A model generated the notes under the pieces. That model was not told the DNA's origin. It saw nothing but the letters and a program-made list of their open reading frames with translations, and made no database searches. A program made the translations under genes and the position numbers. A DNA stretch of 7,935 nt, from NCBI GenBank assembly GCA_016199325.1, contig JACQGW010000170.1:1-7935 (forward strand), written 5' to 3'. The DNA comes from Chloroflexota bacterium. Its GTDB lineage: Bacteria > Chloroflexota > Dehalococcoidia > JACQGW01. This document shows, in pieces, positions 1-5,560 of this stretch (position 1 is the first letter of the stretch; each line of letters begins with the position of its first letter).

Positions 1-3
1 AGC

Positions 4-24
4 GAGTGATGAGTGATGAGTGAC
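4..24. repeat. Heptamer tandem repeat (GAGTGAT x3)
   Basis: Three head-to-tail copies of the 7-bp unit GAGTGAT, the last ending in C. It opens a 315-bp gene-free patch made largely of repeats. The unit resembles, in length only, the second heptamer array at 271-312. No function is evident. Confidence 0.75.
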
Positions 25-42
25 GGGCGAGAGCCTTGCCCC

Positions 43-204
43 GTCCTGCTGAGCCGCAGCGAACGAGCAGTCATCCTGGCGTTCGTCTCTCCTCCGTCAT
101 GCTGAGCCGCAGCGAAGCATCTCCACGGCTTGCGGTGGGAACTCGTAGGAGCTCGCAGGAACTCGTGGGAACGCTGTCACGCTGAGCCATGACGAAGTAC
201 CTCC
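43..204 (+). repeat. Degenerate direct copies of a 29-bp dispersed repeat
   Basis: Three same-orientation copies of one element can be seen. A partial copy at 43-63 keeps the core CTGAGCCGCAGCGAA. A full copy lies at 96-124. A diverged 29-nt copy at 176-204 keeps GCTGAGCC, GAAG and the terminal CTCC. From general knowledge, elements with a core of this type (TCATGCTGAGC, GCGAAGCATCTC) recur between genes in many Chloroflexota and other metagenomic genomes. No transposase or coding potential is associated with them here. Confidence 0.7.
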
Positions 205-256
205 TGGGCGCAGCGTGGGAACGGCGGGGAGATGCTTCGCTGCGGCTCAGCATGAC
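96..256. repeat. Perfect 29-bp inverted repeat (arms 96-124 and 228-256)
   Basis: The arm at 96-124 and the arm at 228-256 are exact reverse complements over 29 bp, separated by 103 bp. The match does not extend outward or inward. The enclosed segment holds a third, diverged copy and a decamer array. If transcribed it could form a very stable long-range stem upstream of the phosphopantetheinyl transferase gene. It could equally be two independently inserted copies of a dispersed element. There is no T-tract next to either arm, so it does not look like an intrinsic terminator. Confidence 0.85.
141..170. repeat. Decamer tandem repeat
   Basis: Three consecutive 10-bp units, ACTCGTAGGA, GCTCGCAGGA and ACTCGTGGGA, differ at one to three positions. 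A partial unit precedes them (GTGGGA at 135-140). The array lies between the 29-bp repeat copies and has no coding potential that I can support. Confidence 0.7.
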
Positions 257-270
257 AGGCGAACGCCCGT

Positions 271-312
271 GACCGCTGACTGCCGACTGCCGACTGCCGA
301 CCGCCGACTACC
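271..312. repeat. Heptamer tandem repeat abutting the PPTase start
   Basis: Six contiguous 7-bp units follow the pattern GAC(T/C)(G/A)C(C/T): GACCGCT, GACTGCC three times, GACCGCC and GACTACC. The array ends three bases before the ATG at 316 and fills the place where a ribosome binding site for that ATG would sit. Such heptamers can change copy number by slippage, which would change the 5' leader but not the protein. Confidence 0.85.
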
Positions 313-315
313 GAC

Positions 316-1062
316 ATGGAGCTACCTGTGCAATGGCCGAATCCACCCGACGACCTGGAGCTTCATACGGACGAGGTCCACGTCTGGCTTGTGGACCGTG
401 ATCAGCCGGCAGATCGCGTCGAGTCTCTCCGGCAGCACCTCTCGGCTGACGAAGTCGCTCGGGCTGTGCGATTACATTTCGCCGAGCACCGCGACCGATT
501 CGTCGTGTGCCGCGGCATGCTCAGAACGGTGCTCGGGCGCTACCTGAAGATCGCGCCGGGCACGGTTCGGTTCCGGTACGGTCCGCACGGCAAGCCGTCC
601 CTGGCCGGCGAGTGGGAGGGGGCCAATCTTCACTTCAACGTCACGCATTCAGAGGATCTTGCGCTGATTGCGCTGACCTGCGGCCGGCTCATTGGGGTTG
701 ACCTCGAATACGTCGGCCGGCACATGGACGTCGAGGCCATCGCCGACCGATACTTCTCGCCGCGCGAAGCAGCCGCGCTCCGGCACCTGCCGGCGGACGA
801 TCGCACCGGCGCGTTCTTCACGTGCTGGACCCGCAAGGAGGCGTACGTCAAGGCCAGAGGCGGCGGATTGTCGATCCCGCTCAGCCAGTTCGACGTTTCG
901 CTGGCTCCCGGTGAGCCGGCCGCGCTCCTGCGCACCGAATGGGATGCCGCCGAGACGGCACAGTGGCGCCTCCTCGACGTGAACGTCGGTCCGGACTACC
1001 GGGCGGCCGTCGCCGTCCAGGGGCACGACTGGCAGATGACGTACTGGAGCGCGGAGGAATGA
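316..1062 (+). CDS. 4'-phosphopantetheinyl transferase (Sfp/Gsp type)
   Basis: This enzyme moves the 4'-phosphopantetheine arm from coenzyme A to a conserved serine of carrier-protein domains, activating fatty acid, polyketide or nonribosomal peptide carriers in the cytoplasm. The 248-residue length is usual for the two-domain Sfp class. Visible motifs are GKPSL (92-96), FNVTHS (107-112, with His111), the Mg-binding GVDLE (127-131, Asp129 and Glu131) and WTRKEAYVKA (171-180, Glu175 and Lys179). All key residues are present. The ATG at 316 has no Shine-Dalgarno because a heptamer array precedes it. A GTG at 328 has GGAG at 318-321 with 6-nt spacing and would give a 244-residue protein, still upstream of the conserved VHVWLVD, so it is a credible alternative start. 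No carrier protein, PKS or NRPS gene is in view, so the substrate is unknown. The last codons and the stop overlap a solute-binding protein gene remnant. Confidence 0.93.
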   Translation: MELPVQWPNPPDDLELHTDEVHVWLVDRDQPADRVESLRQHLSADEVARAVRLHFAEHRDRFVVCRGMLRTVLGRYLKIAPGTVRFRYGPHGKPSLAGEWEGANLHFNVTHSEDLALIALTCGRLIGVDLEYVGRHMDVEAIADRYFSPREAAALRHLPADDRTGAFFTCWTRKEAYVKARGGGLSIPLSQFDVSLAPGEPAALLRTEWDAAETAQWRLLDVNVGPDYRAAVAVQGHDWQMTYWSAEE

Positions 1063-1308
1063 TTACTGGGCGAAGGGCGTCGACGCCAAGCCGCACTGCG
1101 CCCAGCATGAGCGCCGGGCGTCCTGCGGCTGCGAAGGGGGTGCCTACCCGAAGTACGACTTCAGCCCGGACAAGATGAAACAGTACCTGACCGAAGCCGG
1201 CTAACCCGAAGGCATCGAAGTCACCGTGGCCGTGATCAACCGGGCGCTGGACATCCGCCAGGCCGAGCTGGTCAAGGCCGTCTGGAACAACGTCGGTATT
1301 CGGACCAA
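1051..1308 (+). pseudogene. Degraded fragment of a family 5 ABC transporter substrate-binding protein gene
   Basis: This stretch aligns with the intact solute-binding protein gene at the right end of the window. Positions 1051-1093 match 7378-7420, and 1094-1308 match 7721-7935. The 300 bp between (7421-7720) are missing, and the junction falls exactly at the 10-mer CGGCAAGCCG, which occurs twice in the intact gene. Near 1104-1112 one base is lost and near 1124-1130 one is gained, so the frame breaks and then recovers. A TAT codon has become TAA at 1202-1204. From about 1139 to 1308 I count 14 differences in roughly 170 bases, about six of them synonymous and most others conservative (D/E, M/V, M/I). 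That pattern suggests the copy came from a functional paralogue rather than a very recent duplication. Homology may continue past 1308, but the comparison gene leaves the window there. It cannot encode a working protein. Confidence 0.9.
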
Positions 1309-1326
1309 TCGGCGGCGTGCTCTCGC

Positions 1327-4053
1327 CTACGGCACGATCAGCTTCGGTATGGCGGACGCGGCCGTGGTGCCTCCTGCGCCGCTGATGGCGACAATGCCGA
1401 TCAACTCACCTGCGGCGTTCAACAGCGGGGCGCCGTCACACCACTTGTCTGTGGTCAGGTTGAGAGTCAGCCACACCCACTTCACAGCACTCCCTTGAGG
1501 CGGTGCTGTGGTGCTTCCGAAGTTCGTCAATCGGCCTTCTCGAATCAACCCTGAAGCATCTGCATAGCAGCGGGTGAACACCCGCTGTCCTATCCAGGAA
1601 CCATCCACCTCTGTATCGAAGCGGATGCGCGAGAGGACAGGGATGTAGCTAATCCCAGTATCCCTGGGGAATGTCACTTCCAAGGCTACTACCGGGACGC
1701 TGCTGAGCTGATTGACCACGCGTCCCGCCCCCCACGCCTTGTTGGGCCGCTGCACCGCATACTCCTTCCCCCCGGCCACCACCACGGAGGAGGTCAGCAC
1801 GGTATATCCACCCGGGCGGCTGCGGATCACCACCCCCGTGCCCTCGACGCTCCCCCCTTTGACGTGGGTGAGGGCGTTCTCCAGGACATTGCGGATGGTC
1901 AGTGGATCGACCGCCGGCGTAGGCGTGGCGGTTGGGACCGGGGTGGCGGTTGGTGCCGCCTGGACGAGCTTCCGAGAGAAGAAGCCATCGCACCATTGCC
2001 ACACGAGGTAGACGTTGCCGGCATCATCCTTCTCCGGATAGTCGCGACTCAGGCAGGGGGTTGGTGTCGCAAAGGGCGATGTCGCGCCGACCTCGATCGG
2101 CGTCGTCTCCAGCCGGGTGTCGAGGCGCCAGGCGCCCCCTTCGACCACCAGCTTCCAGCGTTCCCTGAACTTCTGAGTGACAACCCCGCCGTCAGTTCTA
2201 TCAGAAGACCACACCACGGCCTCGACCTCCGCCTCCTTGTCCTGTTGAGAGACGAGCCGGGCTGCCTCTTGTCCTTGTCGAAGGGACAGCTTGTTCGTGA
2301 ACCAACTGGTAAATACAGAGTAGGGCGCCGTCGCCTTGATCTTCGAACCTATCAGTTCGTATGCAGCTTCGTATTGGCGCTGGTCGGCCAGCGTGTAGAA
2401 ACGGCCAAGGGTTTCCGCTGCGCCCACGGAGGGGGTCGGCGGAGGTACTGGTGTCGACGTGCTGATCAGCGCGGGCGTCACCGTGGGGAGGAAAGCAATC
2501 GTTACCACAGCCAGCGCGGTCGGCTGGGACCTAGGGGTGGGCGTGCCGGGCGGTGGCGGGAGCAGAATCCAGAGAATCAAGACAGTGGCAAGGGCCAACA
2601 TTAGCAGCAGCGGGGTTAGCCACCTGGCGCGCCCTGCCCGACGCTTCGTTGGAGTTGGGGCCGTGGAGGCGGTTGGCGCAAAGGGCGTAGCTTCACCGGA
2701 GGGAGGGCGCCCTCCGCCCTTCAGCGCTGGCACCCCCATGGTCGTTCCCGCTTCCAGTTCCCGATACTCCCGCAGCGCCCGCGCCATCGCCTCCGCCGAC
2801 GCGTAGCGCTTCTCTGGATCCTTGGCCATGGCCTTGAGCACAATGCCTTCCAGCAGCGGCGTCACCTGAGGGTTGCGTTCGCGCAGCAAGGGCGGCGGCT
2901 GCTGGATGTGCTGCACTGCGACGCCCACCACGGTCTCCCCCTCGAAGGGCGGACGCCCAGCCAGCATCTCGTACAGGACCACACCGATGGAGTAGACATC
3001 GCTTGCGGGCGTGGCCGCCTTTCCCTGGGCCTGCTCCGGCGACAGGTAGTGCACGCTCCCCAGCACGTGCATCGTCTCCGAGAGAGAGGCCGAACTCAAG
3101 GCGCGGGCGATGCCGAAGTCGGCAAGCTTCACGTCTGGGAAAGCAGCCGGCGACAACGCTGCCGTCCCCAGTTCCCGCCCTTTCGAGCTCGTCGAAGACT
3201 GGCTCTTGAGCAGGATGTTCTGCGGCTTGATGTCTCGGTGGACGATACCGTGAGCATGCGCAAAGGCCACCGCCGCACACGTCTGGACGGCGATCTCCAC
3301 CGCCTGAGCAACGGGCAGCGGGCCTCGACGCAGCACCTCCTTCAGGGTGGGACCCTCCACGTACTCCATGACGAGGAATGGCCGTCCGTCGCTCTCGCCC
3401 GCGTCGAAGACGCCGACGATGTGCGGGTGGGAGAGGCTCGCCGCCAGACGAGCTTCTTGCTGGAAGCGTCGGCAGGAAGCAGGATCGGCGGCGTACTGCT
3501 CGCGCAGCACCTTCACGGCCACCGTTCGCCCCAGCGCCCTATCCTCGGCGCGGTGCACCGTGGCCATGCCACCCTCACCCAGCCCACCGACGATGCGGTA
3601 TCGTCCAGCCAACATCGCCAGTCCTTTGGATACCCACAAGCCGAATTCCCTCAGAAGCTCCAGGAGCTGCTGGCCGTCGATAAGCTCGATGGGCTTGTCC
3701 TGGGCGAACCGGAGCGCGTCCGCGGAGAAGTCAGAGGTCGTGATGAGAATGCCCTTGCTCGCCTTCGCGTGCATGGCCACTCCGTAGAGCTCTCGCACTG
3801 CCGACACGCGGATGGTCCCCGTGTATCGTTTGCACTGGACGACGACCTTCCCGCCGATGATGGGAGCAGGGTTGACCGCCTCAACGTCTACCCCGCCGTC
3901 GTGGGATGCCTTTGTGAGAGTCGCGCGATAGCCCATCGCCGCCAGGAGGTCCCTCACAAGGGCCTCGAACGCCTTTGGATCCATGGCTCGAATGACGGCC
4001 GCTTCTCCGCCGTCATCGCGAGCAGTGGGTACGTGGCGCTCGCTCAAGTCCAT
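1327..4053 (-). CDS. Mrr-like nuclease-fold / Ser-Thr kinase / membrane / NTF2-like / degenerate trypsin-like receptor
   Basis: This is a 908-residue multidomain signalling protein. Residues 24-135 resemble the Mrr-type restriction endonuclease domain, with Asp56 in GGVDV and the Q-x-K motif Gln73-Cys74-Lys75. Residues 152-430 are a PknB-type Ser/Thr kinase with glycine loop 157-162, Lys181, Glu200, HRDIKPQN (272-279), DFG (312-314), SPEQ (338-341) and Asp352, so it should be active. A basic KRRAGRAR (470-477) precedes one membrane helix (about 479-499), which puts nuclease and kinase in the cytoplasm and the rest outside. Outside come a Pro/Thr linker, an NTF2-like region (about 545-655), a Cys-containing segment, a second Pro/Thr linker (700-714) and a trypsin/HtrA-like fold (716-908). 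In that fold the His, Asp and Ser positions appear to be Val757, Pro787 and Asp873. About 20 extra residues sit between HRD and DFG. Met24 is an alternative start at the domain edge. The substrate and ligand are unknown. Confidence 0.88.
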   Translation of the reverse strand: MDLSERHVPTARDDGGEAAVIRAMDPKAFEALVRDLLAAMGYRATLTKASHDGGVDVEAVNPAPIIGGKVVVQCKRYTGTIRVSAVRELYGVAMHAKASKGILITTSDFSADALRFAQDKPIELIDGQQLLELLREFGLWVSKGLAMLAGRYRIVGGLGEGGMATVHRAEDRALGRTVAVKVLREQYAADPASCRRFQQEARLAASLSHPHIVGVFDAGESDGRPFLVMEYVEGPTLKEVLRRGPLPVAQAVEIAVQTCAAVAFAHAHGIVHRDIKPQNILLKSQSSTSSKGRELGTAALSPAAFPDVKLADFGIARALSSASLSETMHVLGSVHYLSPEQAQGKAATPASDVYSIGVVLYEMLAGRPPFEGETVVGVAVQHIQQPPPLLRERNPQVTPLLEGIVLKAMAKDPEKRYASAEAMARALREYRELEAGTTMGVPALKGGGRPPSGEATPFAPTASTAPTPTKRRAGRARWLTPLLLMLALATVLILWILLPPPPGTPTPRSQPTALAVVTIAFLPTVTPALISTSTPVPPPTPSVGAAETLGRFYTLADQRQYEAAYELIGSKIKATAPYSVFTSWFTNKLSLRQGQEAARLVSQQDKEAEVEAVVWSSDRTDGGVVTQKFRERWKLVVEGGAWRLDTRLETTPIEVGATSPFATPTPCLSRDYPEKDDAGNVYLVWQWCDGFFSRKLVQAAPTATPVPTATPTPAVDPLTIRNVLENALTHVKGGSVEGTGVVIRSRPGGYTVLTSSVVVAGGKEYAVQRPNKAWGAGRVVNQLSSVPVVALEVTFPRDTGISYIPVLSRIRFDTEVDGSWIGQRVFTRCYADASGLIREGRLTNFGSTTAPPQGSAVKWVWLTLNLTTDKWCDGAPLLNAAGELIGIVAISGAGGTTAASAIPKLIVP

Positions 4054-4473
4054 AGGAGTACCACCCCCAACCCCCTCCTCGAAGACCAGGGAGGCTCTCT
4101 TCCATGCGCTCTTGTCGGTACTCTGGAGAACGTCAGCAGATCCGGCCCAGTGCCAGCCGACGAAGCAGTTGCCAAACCCGTTGGGCTTGGCATGGCGGGC
4201 TGGGAGGTGCTAAACTGGCCCGGCACCCGGCGACAGCACCGCCGGTAGCCTGCACTGGGATGGCCAGCCCGCAGTACCTTTGTCTTGTATGCGCTGCATT
4301 GTAGCATACTCGCCTGCCTGCGACAACGCGCGTGATTGGTGCGCGTGGAGACTGTCACCTGTGGTCCAACGCTCGGGGAGCTGAAGCGTCGCGGCCACAA
4401 CCGGTCAACGGTCGTTGCCCATACCGGCTTGGATGGCACTGGCCCCGCCAGCTTTGCCGTCGTCGGGCAGCCT
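4054..4473. other. 420-bp gene-free region upstream of the kinase gene
   Basis: No gene that I can support lies between the oxidoreductase stop and the kinase start. Open frames crossing it show no family resemblance. It contains the kinase promoter candidate at 4298-4326, and from that promoter the leader would be about 240 nt. The leader contains a 9-bp inverted repeat (GCGGGCTGG at 4195-4203 and CCAGCCCGC at 4264-4272) around a GC-rich core with shorter pairing, so it may be structured. No known riboswitch class is recognised. No hairpin plus T-tract follows the oxidoreductase gene, so readthrough into the kinase gene is possible. Confidence 0.6.
4298..4326 (-). promoter_or_regulatory. Sigma70-like promoter for the kinase gene
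   Basis: On the minus strand, TTGTCG (4326-4321) is followed by a 17-bp spacer and TACAAT (4303-4298). That is four of six bases to the -35 consensus, five of six to the -10 consensus, and the ideal spacing. Transcription would begin near 4290, about 240 nt before the kinase ATG at 4053. The assignment rests on motif match and position only. Confidence 0.55.
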
Positions 4474-5496
4474 CTACTGCACGTCGACGCCGAGCGATCG
4501 CGCGATCTCCGTGAGGGATTGCCAGGTGCCGTCTCCCAGGCGAATGCCATCCCGCTCGCGATCTCGTTTGGTTCGGTATTCAGGTTCTCCGGGAATGAGC
4601 ACTTCCTGAAAGCCTGGCGCAGGCGGCACCGCCTTGAGCTCGGCCAGGCGCGCCTCCGTCTCCCGGATGAACTCCTCCACGGGGCGAAACGTGGCGATGT
4701 CGATGGCCAGAAGCAGTGCGCCCACCGGACTGCCGCCTGCTGCATGATCGGGTGCTGCGATCAGCGTGCTCGCCAGCAGGTCGGCGATGAGTGCGAGCCC
4801 GTATCCCTTGTGGCCGGCCATCGGCAGAAGCATGCCGCCCGCGTAGAAATCGGCGGGGTCGGTGCTGGGAAGCCCGTCCTTGTTCAGCAGCAGCCCCGGC
4901 GGCAGTGCCAGTCCCGCGGCGCGCGCAATGCGGAGCTTGCCCTCGGCGATACCGCTGGTCGCGAAATCGACGACCACCGTCCCGAAGGCGCCGGCCGGCA
5001 CGGCAAAGGCGTACGGGTTCGTTCCCATCGCCCGGGCAGCGCCGCCGTGGGGAGCCACGTCGCGGGCACGAAAGCCTCCCACGACGACCATGCCGATCAT
5101 GCCGGCCTCGGCGATCGTGGCCGCAAACTCGCCGAGACGGCCAAGGTGGTTGGCCCGCACGACCCCTACAGCCGACAGCCCGGCCTTCCTGGCCTGCTCG
5201 ACCGCCCGTTGAGCTGCGTACCGCATCGCCACCTGCCCGAAGGACCAGTTTCCGTCCACGAGCCCGGCGACCGGCGTCTCGCGGACAACGTTCGGCCTCG
5301 CCCGCGGATCGAGCCTGCCCTCCTGGATGCGTCCGACGTAGTCCGGGAGGCGGATAACGCCGTGCGAATCGTGACCCATGAGGTCACACTCGACCAGGGA
5401 GAAGGCGACGTATTCCGCAGTGTCGGCCGGAGTGCCGACTGCCTGGAGAATCACCTCACAGACGGTTCTGAGCTGCCGGGCTTGAATGACGGGCAT
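4474..5496 (-). CDS. Ldh_2-family (malate/L-lactate/ureidoglycolate dehydrogenase-like) oxidoreductase
   Basis: This is an NAD(P)H-dependent oxidoreductase of the Ldh_2 family. The family interconverts 2-hydroxyacids and 2-oxoacids (malate, sulfolactate, ureidoglycolate) or reduces cyclic imino acids such as piperideine-2-carboxylate. It is unrelated to classical Rossmann lactate dehydrogenases. Signatures in the 340-residue product are GHDSHGVIRLPDYV (41-54, His45), NHLG (116-119, His117), GTNPYAFAVP (158-167) and AGHKGYGLAL (227-236). Length is normal for the family. I chose the ATG at 5494-5496: GAGGTG (5508-5503) sits 6 nt upstream, and the family N-terminus begins here. A longer frame from a GTG at 5574 would add 26 residues encoded by a repetitive sequence, which is unlikely to be protein. 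The gene follows an aldolase gene by 64 bp on the same strand and is probably co-transcribed. That suggests a step in sugar-acid or 2-oxoacid breakdown. The exact substrate cannot be read from the sequence. Confidence 0.9.
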   Translation of the reverse strand: MPVIQARQLRTVCEVILQAVGTPADTAEYVAFSLVECDLMGHDSHGVIRLPDYVGRIQEGRLDPRARPNVVRETPVAGLVDGNWSFGQVAMRYAAQRAVEQARKAGLSAVGVVRANHLGRLGEFAATIAEAGMIGMVVVGGFRARDVAPHGGAARAMGTNPYAFAVPAGAFGTVVVDFATSGIAEGKLRIARAAGLALPPGLLLNKDGLPSTDPADFYAGGMLLPMAGHKGYGLALIADLLASTLIAAPDHAAGGSPVGALLLAIDIATFRPVEEFIRETEARLAELKAVPPAPGFQEVLIPGEPEYRTKRDRERDGIRLGDGTWQSLTEIARSLGVDVQ

Positions 5497-5502
5497 GATC
5501 AT

Positions 5503-5508
5503 CACCTC
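5503..5508 (-). promoter_or_regulatory. Ribosome binding site deciding the oxidoreductase start
   Basis: GAGGTG on the minus strand lies 6 nt before the ATG at 5496-5494. An ATG at 5502-5500 directly abuts the motif and is too close to use it. This supports the 340-residue form over longer versions. Confidence 0.6.
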
Positions 5509-5528
5509 AGCGCCAGTTCTCCGCGATC

Positions 5529-5555
5529 TTCTCTGCGTTCTCTGCGCCTCTGCGG
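5529..5555. repeat. 9-bp triplicate repeat between aldolase and oxidoreductase genes
   Basis: Three consecutive 9-bp units, TTCTCTGCG, TTCTCTGCG and CCTCTGCGG, fill much of the 64-bp gap between the two genes. From general knowledge, sequences of the form CCGCAGAG-CGCAGAG recur between genes in many environmental bacterial genomes. Translated, they give the Gln/Arg-rich upstream extension of the oxidoreductase frame, so that extension is probably spurious. Confidence 0.7.
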
Positions 5556-5560
5556 TTTCG

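Noticed and set aside
1..315. CRISPR-like array from regular repeats
   Set aside because: The repeats are contiguous 7- and 10-bp tandems or irregularly spaced 29-bp copies in both orientations, without uniform unique spacers or cas genes.
1226..1498. Plus-strand 90-codon open frame beginning MAVINRALD
   Set aside because: Its first part is the tail of the transporter remnant read after the nonsense codon, and the rest is antisense to the kinase gene. It is not an independent gene.
1327..4053. Classical restriction-modification system or BREX/Pgl locus
   Set aside because: Only an Mrr-like domain fused to a kinase is present. No methyltransferase, specificity subunit, PglX/PglZ or BrxC-type gene is in the window.
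2908..4248. Plus-strand open frame (446 codons) across the kinase and Mrr coding region
   Set aside because: It is antisense to the kinase catalytic motifs and has no domain resemblance.
4054..4290. Riboswitch in the kinase leader
   Set aside because: Some pairing is visible, but I recognise no conserved aptamer core. It is kept only as a possibly structured leader.
4440..4473. Possible terminator after the oxidoreductase gene (CTGGC-GGG-GCCAG stem)
   Set aside because: The stem is only 5 bp and no T-tract follows on the minus strand.
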